A stretch of 64,000 nt of DNA from Gyrodactylus bullatarudis (taxonomy: Eukaryota; Platyhelminthes; Monogenea; Gyrodactylidea; Gyrodactylidae): positions 1 to 64,000 of the forward strand of contig SSNU01000200.1 in NCBI GenBank assembly GCA_012064415.1, given 5' to 3'. Positions 1 to 11,189 of the stretch are shown here, one piece after another. Positions within the stretch are counted from its first letter, which is position 1. Every line of letters begins with the position of its first letter. The notes under the pieces were generated by a model that saw only the letters and a program-made list of their open reading frames with translations, ran no database searches and was not told the origin of the DNA. Made by a program: the position numbers and the translations under genes.

Positions 1-712
1 ACCTCTGGAACTACATTATCAACTATTTTATGTGTCTTTGGATGTAAATACAACCTAGACATCCTGGTATGTTTTTTAGCTATAAAACCTCTAGTTTGAT
101 CAGAAATGATTTTCTTATCAAATAGTCTTTTTGCTATTTTGTACATATTACGCTCCATAGATTCTATTACCTTGTAATATGACGATCTATCCTGGCCCGT
201 ATTTATGAATTTACTTTCGTCTGAAAGGAAATCTAACCCTGCCTTATAATAATCTTCCTTATACATTAAAACTATCCCTTTACCTTTCTCAGGTTTAGTG
301 AGAAAACCGTTTTCATTAGATTTAAGTTCTTTTAATGCTTCGAAATGTTTTTTGGTAAGTAAACTAGATCTTTGAGGTTTTCTATCAATACTTCTGTAAA
401 TAGATAAAAGATCAAGTTTAAACTTCTCTGTGTTGGAATCATCTTTGCGGTTCTTCGTAAGACCTAGTTCATACATCAAACGTTCTAACGCTGCCTTGTC
501 TTCAATTTCATTTTTACGTTTTGGGATACAAAAATTGGGACCAAGAGAAAGGATTTTTTTTTACTCCCAGCTGGTATCCCTGCAACCCTCTCGGAATCTC
601 TTCTACTTTCTGGAGAAATTGTATCCTTAACTTTGGACCTTGGCTTCAGTATCTCGGATGGACTTAAAATTGACCCTCTCTCTAATCTCCCAAAAAAATT
701 CTCTAAATCCAC
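1..712 (-). pseudogene. Penelope-like element reverse transcriptase fragment, 5' part, frameshifted
   Basis: Reading the minus strand gives a continuous frame from about 553 down to base 1 and off the window. It contains the pattern of the N-terminal part of Penelope-like reverse transcriptases: a conserved stretch reading P-N-F-C-I-P-K near 520, then L-T-K-P-E-K-G-K-G-I-V-L near 275-305, then Y-L-H-P-K-T-H-K near 20-50 (the family's 'PK-HK' motif). The upstream part (712 to about 560) is in another frame; the shift falls at a run of nine T at 554-562, and the joined frame would otherwise hit a stop. The rest of the RT and any GIY-YIG nuclease lie outside the window. Recognition is by motif memory. 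A decayed copy is likely, although a base-call error in the homopolymer could mimic the shift. Confidence 0.75.
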
Positions 713-814
713 TAACCTGAGGCTTTCAAAGCTTTAGTCTTAAATAATCTTGACTATATCTTGTATGTTCCCCTTGTTCCTACATAAACTATAGAAAATT
801 AGAGATTGAGCATA

Positions 815-1137
815 TTCAATCCAGATTCTTATACTTTCTCTATCCAGATCTTGATTCTTACAATTCTCGTATCTTAATCTCTGGGCTTAACCCTCTATGG
901 GTTAGAAGAAACGCCATTGTAAAAACATTTGTTAAAACTGCTAACTTATTCGAGAATTCTTATAAACTTAGAAACTCCTCTTTTTCTAACCATTATCTTC
1001 TATCTGCTTACAATATGATCGAGAAAAAATATAAAATAACTGATTGTGGTGACCATACGAATATTAAAACTATAATGTCTCACATTAGGTCAAAACTTGA
1101 TTATTCTAAGAGTCTTCTCTACGTTAATTTCCATTGA
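815..1137 (+). pseudogene. LINE (non-LTR retrotransposon) ORF C-terminal fragment
   Basis: An open plus-strand frame ends at a TGA at 1135-1137. It reads ...YPDLDSYNSRILISGLNPLW then VRR, followed by a weakly conserved middle and MSHIRSKLDYSKSLLY near the end. The same protein tail occurs at 59,954-60,340 (minus) and, decayed, at 4,950-5,260 (minus). The pattern 'L..L.PLW.RR....' followed by a tyrosine/arginine-rich stretch is typical of the last ~100 residues of LINE reverse transcriptase ORFs; a non-LTR element truncated at its 5' end is the simplest reading. It sits next to the Penelope fragment but in the opposite direction, so they are probably separate insertions. No poly(A) tail or target duplication was identified. 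Confidence 0.55.
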
Positions 1138-1962
1138 TCCCAGAATGATGACGGAATTTCTCGAAAGGCGAATTTATTTGTTTTTTATTTAAAATCATAT
1201 ATTTCATCTATTACAAATCAGAGACATCTATGAAATACAAAAATTAATTTTGTTCTCAACCATTCGGAGAAAAAAATCTCATCTTCATGTCAACTAGTTC
1301 AAATTTCTTCTGATACTCACATCATCAAAGTCTTAACCTCAGATTAAAAATTTTTCAAGATAAATAAAATATCTTCCAGCATAATGAATGTTATGACTAG
1401 ATCCATTCAGACATGGTTTCCTGATATGAAGAAATCACTCTATATACTTGAGTTCTCATCATGTCTCAATGCTCTTGGACACTCAGTTTCTCTTCACTAT
1501 ATTTCTTACCTCTCAAGATATTCTTGAAAAAAAGTGAAACTTTGAGTAGACATGAAAACATTAGGTTTACCTTATTTCATGTATGCTAGATTCCTTAACT
1601 AAAAAGTAGATCTCGAAAAAAAGATGAAAAGCATTATATACGTTTCACTAGTCTTCTGAAATTCATCGTCATGATTTCTTACTCGATTTGAGTTGTAGTT
1701 AAAAACGTTCGAGACTAACTCATCAACTGCAACTGTTTGATCGACTATATATTGATTTTCTCCTGTAGATAAAAGATAACTCTGTGTTGTAAGAAATGAA
1801 AAGATATCGAGTTACCAAAGGTTTTAAACCGTGATGTTCCGAAAAAGAAGGAGTTAAATACAAATTATAATCATCTTCTTAAATATACAAAATCTATTTT
1901 TTATTCTTTCTAGCCGTTTTATCAAAATTAAATCAGACTTTCCATGAGAAAGAAGTTTGAGC

Positions 1963-2575
1963 TAAATCTAGTTGAAATGCAGATGAGAATTTACTAACTT
2001 TACAAAAAACTCGATATTTTATTTATTATTATTATTATTTTTGAATTCTAAATGGAATGACCTAATAGATTGTTGATATTCAAAAGAAAATTCAAAAAAT
2101 TCAATCTGACCAAAATTAGGCTGTTTTTCGAATTTCAAAAGTGCATCAAATTTCCACTTTTTCAACTTTTTGACCCAAAATTATATCGATTTTGATGATT
2201 CGAAACAATCAAGTGATAGTATTTGGGATCAAAAATAGACGAAGAATTCGAATTTAGCCATAGAGATAGTGAAGATCTTGGGGTTTCCGAGAAAAAGTTA
2301 GACTTCAAGATTTTGGATAATAACCTTTTAATGGTCCCATTTCCCACAGGGAATTTCTGGTGGTGAATTCTAATTCTTTGTCTAAAGTTGATCCCAAATA
2401 TCAGTACATAACTGCTTCGAATCATCGAAATCGATAAAATTTTGGGTCAAAAGTTGAAAAAGTGGAAATTTGGTGCTTTTTCGAAATCCGAAACTTGACC
2501 TAACATTGGTCAGATTGAATTTTATTCAGAATTTTTTTTTTGAATATCAACAACTTATTAGCTCAAAATCGCTCA
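1963..2575. repeat. Foldback element, family 1 (copy a, right end missing)
   Basis: The left end carries the family-1 terminus (GATGAGAATTTACTAACTTT then ACAAAAAACTCGATATTTT). The interior 2,080-2,560 is an imperfect palindrome: GGGATCAAAAATAG near 2,225 pairs with ...GATCCCAAATATC near 2,392, and CAATCTGACCAAAATTAGG near 2,101 pairs with the stretch around 2,495-2,520. The right terminus expected in this family (ending TCATCTTCATGTCAA) is missing. No coding sequence was seen; apparent ORFs here are palindrome shadows. Confidence 0.75.
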
Positions 2576-2804
2576 AAAATAGTGGGACTGTCGGAAATTT
2601 GAATTCATAAATATTTTGATCTTTTAGATTAAAATGATTTTCAATTTCTTTCTGATTTATACGTTTGGTGAAAGCATATCTTTAGAAAAAAAGACAGAAA
2701 GGTTTTTATGTTTATTTTTAAAGATTAAGATTATAAAATGATTGTCATAAATTCTAGCTTAAAAAAAATAGAAATAATTTTTTGTGATCTGTAGGCGATG
2801 AATT

Positions 2805-3358
2805 AAAGCTAGTTGACATGAAGATGAGAATTTACTAACTTTACAAAAAACTCGATATTTTTATCCAGAAAGTCAGGAAAAAATTTATTTTTTGGATTCC
2901 ACTATGAAATGAGCTGATTAGTTTTGAATTTGAGTGAAAATTACTCTTTCCAAGAAAAAGTTCAATCTCTATATTTTAGATCATTTTACCTCGTGATAAT
3001 CGAAAAATTCAAATGGTTCGATTTTCCACCGTAATAACGAATTTCTTTGAATTCCTGAAGGCGAATTAATTCGAAATCTTCGTCTAATGTTGATCCTGAA
3101 TATCAATATTTAACTGCTTCAAATCTTTGAAATCGATAAAAATGTTGGATTTGAAAGTTGAAAAAGTGGAAATTTGAAACATTTCCGAAATTCAAAAAAC
3201 GGCTCAATTTTGGTCAGATTAAATTTTTTTTGTATTCAAAACTAATCAGCTCATTTCATAGTGGAATCCAAAAAATAAATTTTTTCCTGACTTTCTGGAT
3301 AAAAATATTGAGTTTTTTGTAAAAATAGGAAATTCTCATCTTCATGTCAATTAGGTTT
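2805..3358. repeat. Foldback element, family 1 (copy b, complete)
   Basis: A nearly perfect hairpin-forming element of about 550 bp. The left arm begins AGTTGACATGAAGATGAG and continues through GAAAGTCAGGAAAAAATTTA and TCCACTATGAAATGAGCTGA; the right arm, 3,230-3,352, is the reverse complement, ending CTCATCTTCATGTCAATTAG. The interior also shows weaker self-complementarity. It is non-coding. A foldback-type or long-arm MITE is inferred from structure; no target duplication could be set with certainty. Confidence 0.85.
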
Positions 3359-4084
3359 ATATTCTGAAAGTAATTACTCTAATAGTTCTAGTAATCACAG
3401 AAAATCATTGCAATTTTTATAATCCTTATCTCTTAAGAAACATTGCATCCATTTCTGCTACTTCCTTTTATTCAGATACGCCAATAAAAGCCAGAAGACA
3501 ACAAGGCAGCGGGTAAAAACCATGATACCTTATACATTAGTATTTTCCCACGAGTATTTTTCTTATATTGGTGTACGTGTGCCTTGTGTCTTTTTCCGTT
3601 GTTACACTCAATATGTACTCAGTTTTAATTGAATTTGAAAAAAGATTTGAGAACTTTTAAGCCATACTGTAAAAATTGAAAATATTATCACTAGTTTTGG
3701 TGTAATAATGTGAAACAATTTGGGTTTAATTTACTCAAAGCGTATTGTTTTCTAATAAGAAGCATACTGAGATTTATCTAAATCTCTTCAGAGTGTAGCT
3801 CGAGTATCAACATTTTATAATATATTAAATTCTCTATGTATTGTAAATACATTTAAAAGTATACTGTATTATTAAAATAAAATAAAAGAAATATCATGTA
3901 CTATATAGTAAAGTAAAAATTAAAGTTTGGAAATACTTATTAGATATCGTTCTTAAATGAATTTTATCTATGCTTTAAACTGTCGATTTCATATATATCA
4001 GACATTGGTTTGAGTTTAAATTCATTTCATCTGTCTTCGATGAAATCAATTTCAAATTGAAAAAAATGATTAATGAGCATTATA
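3359..4084. other. Gene-free AT-rich sequence
   Basis: No convincing ORF, splice-linked exons or RNA gene were seen on either strand. Composition is AT-rich with scattered homopolymers. Nothing recognisable. Confidence 0.6.
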
Positions 4085-4612
4085 AAGCCAACTGATATGA
4101 AGTTGGGAATCTATGATTTTTACGAAAGCCTCGATTTTTTCATCAAAAATTCGAATATGTTAAAGATTTTTTTGGAATTCTATTCTTATGAAAGGAAAAT
4201 ATTAATTTTATAAGATTCTGATTTTTTCATCAAGAAATCAAATTTGATCGAGATTATTTGGAATCTAGATCATGAGGCTCTCTTTCACGATACGGAGTAA
4301 AAAATAGAAAAAAATAAATTTTTAAGTAAAATATGGCAAATTTGAAATCTAAAAATCAACTTTTGATTGGAATCAATAAAAATTTTCAACTCAAAGTTCA
4401 AAAAAAGGGATTTTGGCACTACTTCAAGATTTCAAATTTGCCGTATTTACATTAAAAATTGATTTTTTTCTTCATGTCGTGAAAGTGGGCCCCATGATCT
4501 AGATTGCAAAAAAACTTGATCAAATTCGATTTCTTTATGAAAAAATCAAGGGTTTTGTAAAAGTCATAGATTCCTACTCTTTCAATACCTAAAGCTTTAT
4601 GTAAAATGTAAT
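4085..4612. repeat. Foldback element, family 2 (copy a, complete)
   Basis: The left arm (ATATGAAGTTGGGAATCTAT, then GATTTTTACGAAAGCCTCG, then TTTTTCATCAAAAATTCG) is mirrored by the right arm ending near 4,590 (TTTTGTAAAAGTCATAGATT, then CCTACTC). The centre has a second palindromic core around 4,300-4,470 (CAAATTTGAAATC near 4,338 against the same reversed near 4,430). Non-coding. Confidence 0.8.
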
Positions 4613-5869
4613 CGGATTCAGAATGCAACTCATTATTTTCTACAAAGAATTCAGATTAAAAGATCCTCAAGAATTCGAATTAATAGATATTTTTATTAGG
4701 TTTAGAAAATTCCGATACTTGCATTTAATGAATAATTTTTTGTTAGAAAAAGAAAATCTTATATTGAATTGAAAATATAAATACAAATTATAACGAAATC
4801 TGCTTGTACAAATAGAAATAAAATACAATAATTAAAATGGATAGATTGATCAGTACAATTATGAAATATTAAAATGTTAAGTCATATAAATCAGGTAAAG
4901 GCTCTCGAGTTGTAGAAATTTGAGCAATAGTAGAGCCTAAGATCTAGAGTCTGCAAGAAATTCGAAAATCAACTGGTTAATGAAGATAAGAATAAAGCAA
5001 AGACTTAGAGTAATCGATTTTAAGCCTGATGTGAGACATGACCAATTTAAGATTAGTCAAATCATCGCAATCAGATAATTCAAATTTAGTTTAGATAAAG
5101 TTATAAATAGAAAGTAAATAGTTAGGGTTATATTTATTATTTTTCAAGGAATAATTATTATCATTAGAGGGAGAATAAAACTCTAAATTTTTTGATTAAA
5201 AAAGCAAATCTCCGGACCCAGAGGGGGTTAAGGTCAGAGACCGATATTAGTGTATTTAATGAATAATCGCTGATAAATATAAACTTGATGAAATTTCAAC
5301 TACGAAAGGAATTCAGATGAATAAAAGCCTCAGATCTCAGGTCTGAGATAGACAGCGATAGTTGAATTTGTTTTTCGTATTTCTGAAAATAGCCTTATTT
5401 TGGCCAGATAGAATTTCTTTTTATTCCAAATACTCATTAGGGGTGGTACATGAATTTCAAACAAACCAGAATTTTGATATGCTTGGCCCATAATCTGACA
5501 GATAATTCAACGCTGATGATATTAATATGAATTCTCTAGGTCCAAACAAAACCTTAGACATAATAGTACCAACTGACTTAATTTTTAAACATTGGAGCGT
5601 AAATTTTGATAACTACTTGGAAGTAATTCGTGAGGTTCTGCAACAAATAAATTATCATAATAATTTACTAACAGTAAATCTCTATCAAGTAATTTGATTT
5701 TGTCTATTCAATAGAAGAATCTAGGAAAAAGATATGTAAATTTATAACATTATTTAATATTTATTAAAAGATTTCTAACATTTTCAATAGTTTTGCACTG
5801 CTGATTATCACTCATGAGCCCATTTCTTCACGGTATTCATTTGCGTTCTTGATTATCCGGAGTAAAATA
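4613..5869. other. Repeat-rich intergenic sequence
   Basis: Apart from the LINE fragment at 4,950-5,260, I see no gene. The stretch around 5,340-5,420 (GCCTTATTTTGGCCAGATAG) resembles the interior of family-1 foldback elements, so it is probably repeat debris. Confidence 0.5.
4950..5260 (-). pseudogene. LINE ORF C-terminal fragment, decayed
   Basis: The minus strand from about 5,255 encodes LISVSDLNPLWVRRFAFLIK, followed after stops and small gaps by KFELSDCDDLTNLK and MSHIRLKIDYSKSLLYSYLH. This is a third copy of the protein tail seen at 815-1,137 and 59,954-60,340. In-frame stops show it is dead. Family assignment rests on the LINE-tail pattern and is moderate. Confidence 0.55.
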
Positions 5870-6200
5870 TTGAGTTATTTTGAGCTTGCTGACTCGAAGT
5901 CGGGCTAGTGTTAAGAACGAACGAAGGATTATTGGTGAATAAAGCTTTATTTTCGTCGGTTCTCTTCAGACCAAACGCCGACTTTAGATACATTTATATA
6001 CATGCAAGATTAAGGAACATTATAAAATCTGACGAATAGCAATTAATCATCCAAGATTGACCAATGGGGGTTGAGTGTGCTCATACTCTTTATTCACCAA
6101 TAATCCTTCGTTCGTTCTTAACACTAGCATGACTTCGAGTCAGCAAGCTCAAAATATTTTTGAGGAAATCAGGCAACTCTTGTCTTTAATTGAGTTATTT
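5870..6200. mobile_element. Hammerhead-bearing retroelement unit, two heads in inverted orientation
   Basis: The plus strand at 6,131 onward reads ATGACTTCGAGTCAGCAAGC and encodes MTSSQQAQNIFEEIRQLL; the minus strand of 5,878-5,915 carries the same start region with the ATG mutated (GTCGGGC on plus). Around them the sequence TTCACCAATAATCCTTCG is present once in each direction, so the unit is an inverted pair. A hammerhead-like motif lies on the minus strand at 5,933-5,973. The same ORF head and motif recur at 10,908-11,142, 23,982-24,258 and 38,207-38,482. I infer solo Penelope-type terminal repeats. Confidence 0.65.
5933..5973 (-). ncRNA. Hammerhead ribozyme-like motif (copy 1)
   Basis: Minus strand, 5' to 3': stem I strand TGGT, core CTGAAGA, short stem/loop II GAACCGAC, core GAA, stem III as the perfect palindrome AATAAAGCTTTATT, C at the cleavage position, then ACCA pairing with TGGT. 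Order and core (CUGANGA...GAA) match the hammerhead consensus. Stem II is only one canonical pair plus possible non-canonical ones, as in very small hammerheads. Self-cleavage is inferred. Confidence 0.65.
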
Positions 6201-6239
6201 GTAAATTCTCATCTTCATGTCTACAACTATCCTTAGCAT

Positions 6240-7299
6240 GGCTGATAGAAAACACTCTCAAAATGTTTATTTATACTCAATGATAAAAGCATTATGTGAT
6301 ATTCTTGATAAAATTGCAAAAGAAGTTATATCTTATTTCTTGATAACTTTAAGAAGGCAAACTTGAGATAACTATGTTCATTCAACTAAAGACTGAAAGA
6401 TAAATTTTATAAATTAGGTCAATCAGTGATATATTTAAAATTGGGGAATAGGAATTTTTCTAAATGTAAGGACTTAAAAATGATGAAGATTTTTTCGAAT
6501 CAGGATCAGAAGGCACAACTTCATGAAAATGGAAAATTTCGAAAAACTTTTTGATTCAAAATTTTTCTTTTTAAAAATAGAAAAGTGACACAAATATTGA
6601 AAATAAGATTGATACCTCATTATTCTGAGGGACGAAGTATTTTCTTAAAAATTATTACTCTTTCAAATGGGAAACGGGCTAAATGATCGAGATTCTAAAA
6701 TTTTTCTTATTCGTCTACTTGAGGCATCAGGTAAATTCAAAAATGATATAAGTTAAGAGTTCTTTCAAGTTGATAATTTACAAATTATGAAAGAAATAGT
6801 AAAAGTCAAAGAAAATGAGGAAAAGTAAAGATTAACTGAAATCCAGTTAAAGTTGTTACTAAACCTAATTGACATTAAGATGAGTAACAGGTTTAACTGA
6901 ATTGCCAGGGAGTCTTGAGATTATCAAGAGTAACAAGATTAACGGTAACACATGGGAAATTTGCAACCTTACCAGAATCACGCTGATTCTGAATTGCTTT
7001 TCGAAAGCCGAAAGAGGTTAATATTGGCATTTTTTACCTCTAAAACTTGTTATCTTCTAAATCATGAGAGATATCGAGCAGGCAATCTAGATAAAAAGTT
7101 ATTTTATTATTTCCTTATGCCTCAGCAAATAGGTTTTCAAAAAATCAGAAAAAAATAATTTGGTGTAAATAAAAAGTGTAAATTTGGTCCATTTACATAT
7201 ATATTTTATTTTTTAAGTATTTTAGATACTTAATTATTTGTTATAGGTATTTTTGGTGACGAGGAATAAGTGCTTAATACTCCATTTACAATATTCAAT
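6240..7299. other. Gene-free sequence
   Basis: No coding region is supported. The 68-codon open frame near 6,952-7,158 has no recognisable motif, no neighbouring exon and ordinary AT-rich background composition, so I do not call it. Confidence 0.5.
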
Positions 7300-7446
7300 A
7301 AACGGCGAGATTGAATTTTTTCGAATATCCACATTTTATTAGCTCATTCCGTTTAAGAATTCAGAAAATTATTCTTTTCTGTGAATCTGGAGAAAAATAT
7401 CGAGTTTTTTGTAAAAATAATAAATTCTCATCTTCATGTCAACTAG
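7300..7446. repeat. Foldback element, family 1 (copy c, right half only)
   Basis: Only the right arm is present: GATTGAATTTTTTCGAATAT, then TTATTAGCTCATTCC, then AAAAATATCGAGTTTTTTGT and TCTCATCTTCATGTCAACTA. It matches the right ends of the complete copies at 2,805-3,358 and 9,640-10,352. Confidence 0.7.
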
Positions 7447-9639
7447 CTTTAGTTCTGAACAGGAGTTTTTTCAGATATGTCTTTTGAAGAATTAAACTAT
7501 GAAATTATTCTTGAAATCGTATTCTGGACCAGAAACGAGACATGGAGTAAACCTGCATGTTTTTATTTTCTTGTTATATAATTTTGTACTATTGTATTTC
7601 ATTAATAAATTTTTTGTTGAATTTCATTATTTTAATCACAGTTTGGAGAATTACATTTCTTTTATCTTTTAAAGCTGTTTTACTCACTTTAAATATAACG
7701 CAAAACATTTATATCTTGATATAATTAACTTCCTCTCAAACTCATACAATTTTTATCTGTATTGTCAAAAAGGAAAAGAACCTTGCAGTTGTTAAATCTT
7801 TATATCTAAAAATACTGAACAGTTTCGTCCCAATGATTGCATCAATATTCTACAAAAGTTTATTCAGTATCGACAGTTTGTGAAAAAAAATATTTGGAAG
7901 ATGAATTTCTTTGGAATCATGTTTGGCATTAATCCTTCAAGAAATTCACTTTCAAAATGTTCAAATACAATTTGAATTAAATGACTACAGTTGTAAGTAA
8001 ATTTCTTAATTCTATTGTTGAAAGAAAAATAAAATGAAATCTGAGAAGGGATTGCCACTGTCTTGTTTATTAAAAACTATACGAAAGAGTAAAGAAATGA
8101 AATAAAAACAAGCCTTGAAATAATGAGGCTTAAAATTAGCTTGGGTTGAAATAACCCGAGTTTACATTCTAGGGTTAGGATTTAATCAACACAATAACAA
8201 GCCTTGGATAAATTTCCGAATGCATAATTTAGCGGACAATTAATATTCAACAATTAAATTTTCATTCGATTACAATAGCAATAATATATATTTAAAAAAA
8301 TAATTATTGACTAAAGTTAATATTAAGAGCTAATGATCGTGTTCGTACGTTAGCAAGAATCAAGGTTCATCTGAAATCTAAAATAAACTTGAATCACATG
8401 AACTTATACTCTCGAAGAGAGAAGCAATCAAGGTTTTTGTGTCCGATCATTTATTGTCTATGATTCTCGAGTATTTATCATCATTATTTGATATAAGAAA
8501 ACAACAAGTACTTTGTCATTAATGTAATACAGTTTTTATCTTACTTAAACTATAGAATTATACTTCATGAACTTTATTCAGATTAATTAATCATATTTTC
8601 TTATTGAAATAAAATAAATAATTATTTATCAAAATGCTTGTTTTATCATAGAAGGAAATAAGATACAGGGCTGATAGCACCAATCGAAAGATAAAATTTT
8701 GCATCTGATAGAAGTCTTGCATCTTAAGATTCACTTTTGGTTTGGAGTCTAGAGAGCCAGAATGACGAAAAAATATCACCAAATTTACCTATTTGTTTTA
8801 GTGAAAAATGACTTTCAGCAGCTAAAAAATAACATCTGCGGGCGCAAAAGGTACCATTCAACGCAGAATTTTGCGCTCTTTCTAATGATACCAACAAATA
8901 ATTACTCAATGCTAATTAAGTAAATTAGGGATAATTTTCCCATAGGAAATGTCAATTTTGTTAATTTATGCTATATTTGAGATCAGTATTTTATTTTTTA
9001 CAAACCCTGAAAAATTCCCAGGTGTACCAAAAAAAAAATTTTTTTCATCACCACCAGGTTCCTGAAATTAAAACTCATTTTGCTGTAAATTTTGAGGAGT
9101 ATTTTTTTTTAGTGAAAAAATTAATAAAGCTGATCGAAAATCCTTTTCTTCTTTTTTTCTTCGAACTCACAAGAAAGCAGTGATCGCCTAATATACAGTT
9201 ATTTAAGAGTTCGTATAAAACCTCTTGAATCTAAGGGGTTAATTTAAGAATTTTTGTGTTAAATTCGTCTAATAAAATTTATGAAATCATCGATTTTTTC
9301 CTTACTACTTTTTCTTAATAAGATGTTTAATATATTACTTAACTTTGAATTTCACGTACGAATAAGGATATTTTTTAGGAAAATTCCTGCAAAGGATTTT
9401 AATTTATATAGGTATTTTTAAAGAAATGCGAAATTTTGAAAATTTATAAAAGAGTTACAGTAATTACCAGAAAAAAACTTCCTCCCTGAATCAAGTATCG
9501 TTTTTCATGGTGTTATTTTATTTAGTTTTAAAAATGTTTGATATTTAGTTAAATAGCTAGAAAATCAGTCATTCAAAGCAAGTACAGGAGTTAATGTCTT
9601 ATTGCTCAATCTCTTAAAGAATAAAATAATCTTATTAAA
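7447..9639. other. Gene-free AT-rich sequence
   Basis: Several 60-75 codon open frames occur, none with a domain, signal peptide or plausible splice partner. The element TGGTGACGAGG(A/G)ATAAGTGC just upstream at 7,254-7,275 recurs near 15,169-15,188, so some of this is old repeat. Nothing else is recognised. Confidence 0.5.
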
Positions 9640-10352
9640 AATGGTTGAAGTTCAATAAATTATCAGATCGGTTACTATTTGTTGAAGATGAGAAATTACT
9701 TTTATTACAAAAAACTCAATAATTTTCTCATGAAAAAATGTATTTTTCGAATTGCATGAAATAAAAAAAAATTCAATCTGACCAAAATTTGCTGTTTTTC
9801 GAATTTTAAAAATGCTCCGAATTTCCACTTTTTCAACTTTTGAGCTCTAATTTTTATCGATTTCAAAGATTTGAAGCAGTTAAATGCAAATATTTTTGAG
9901 ATTAGCATTAGACATATAATTCGAATCGAGCCGTCGAGGAAGAAAGGATTCTACTGTTTTCAAGAAAAAGTTAAAATTTTGGATCATTCCCCATCTTGAT
10001 AATCGAATAACCACAATAATGACGAGTTTCTGTAAATTTCTGCAACCGAATTCGAATTCTTTGTCTAATGCTGGTCTTGAATATCTGCATTTAACTGCTC
10101 CAAATCTTTGAAATCGTTAAAATTTTGAGCTCAAAAGTTGAAAAGTGGAAATTCGGGGCATTTTCAAAATTCGAAATATCTTCCAATTTTGGTCAGAATG
10201 AATTTTTTCCGAAAATTAATTTTTAATTTCCACAACTTTTTAGCTCATTTTATCATAGAATTCGAAAAATAAATTTCTTCCTGACTTTCCTGAGAAAAAT
10301 ATTGAGTTTTTTGTAATTAAAGTAAATTCTCATCTTCATGTCAATTAGGTTT
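9640..10352. repeat. Foldback element, family 1 (copy d)
   Basis: The left arm (GAAGATGAGAAATTACTTTT ... AAAAACTCAATAATTTTCTC) mirrors the right arm 10,240-10,345 (AAAATATTGAGTTTTTTGTA ... CTCATCTTCATGTCAATTAG). The interior pairs CAATCTGACCAAAATTTGC with GGTCAGAATGAATTT across about 400 bp. A 50-bp extension at 9,640-9,690 (TATCAGATCGGTTACTATTT) occurs in inverted orientation at 56,640-56,695 of copy f, tying the two copies together. Confidence 0.8.
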
Positions 10353-10864
10353 ATAATAGAGTGAGGCAAATTTTTTAACATCCGGATGTGCAAAGCTTAT
10401 TTTAATGAGAATTTTTCAAAGTAAAAAAGTTCTCATTAAACCATGTATTTAAAATTTTGCTTAGATACCCCAATTCGCAATTGAAAATGCCGATTTTTGA
10501 ATTAGCGCCAACTTTTCGAATTGATTTTTCTACTACAACCGATTAAAAACTCAATTTTGAGCCATTCGAATGCAATTTTAAATAAAAATAGGTATTTTTC
10601 TTCAGCACTGCATATTCTAGTAAAAATTCCGATTAATTTAGGATATTTTGAAGATTTTTGTGAAAATGGGATTTCGGGGTATCAGAGAATTAAAAATTTC
10701 ATAAATGGTGTTTTTTAAGTTAGTTATAACATAACAGATCCACATTGCAGCATATTTTTGTGAATAATTTTGAGGCCTTGTCAATAACCCTTTTATGTAC
10801 GGCTCATTCAAATCATTTTACGTATAAAAATCTAATTCTCATCAGTTCAATTAAAGATTTTTAA
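10353..10864. other. Gene-free sequence
   Basis: A 65-codon open frame at 10,521-10,718 shows no recognisable features. Nothing else is seen. Confidence 0.5.
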
Positions 10865-11185
10865 GGTATCCTTAGGATAATAGAAATTATTTTACATTTT
10901 TTTAATCATTTTGAGACATTAATTGCCTTATTTCCTCGAAGATATTCAGTGGATGCTGACTAATGGTCATGCTGGTGGTTAGAACGACGAAGTTATTTGG
11001 GTGAATAAAAGCTTTTATTTTCGTCGGCTCTCTTCAGACCTTACAACGACTTAGAAATTATATATATATACATAATAAAAGAGCATGGTAGGATAGTCTT
11101 GACCAATAGCGATTATTCAGATAATAAACTAAGGATTATTCTGGTATCCTTAGAATAATAGAAATTATTTTACATTTTTTTAATC
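10865..11185 (-). mobile_element. Hammerhead-bearing retroelement unit flanked by a 43-bp direct repeat
   Basis: A 235-bp insert (10,908-11,142) lies between two copies of a 43-bp sequence starting GGTATCCTTAG (10,865-10,907 and 11,143-11,185; one mismatch). On the minus strand the insert has a hammerhead-like motif followed about 60 bases later by an ORF head MTISQHPLNIFEEIRQLMSQ, which runs straight into the flank. The ORF is homologous to the heads at 6,131, 24,204 and 38,425 and stops at the same place, so the unit has defined borders. The direct repeat is either an unusually long target duplication or part of the element. Confidence 0.65.
11000..11040 (-). ncRNA. Hammerhead ribozyme-like motif (copy 2)
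   Basis: Minus strand: GGT, CTGAAGA, GAGCCGAC, GAA, palindromic stem III AATAAAAGCTTTTATT, C, ACC. The core is intact, but only three stem I pairs are secure; the next pair out is mismatched. It may be weak or inactive. Confidence 0.55.
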
Positions 11186-11189
11186 TTCA

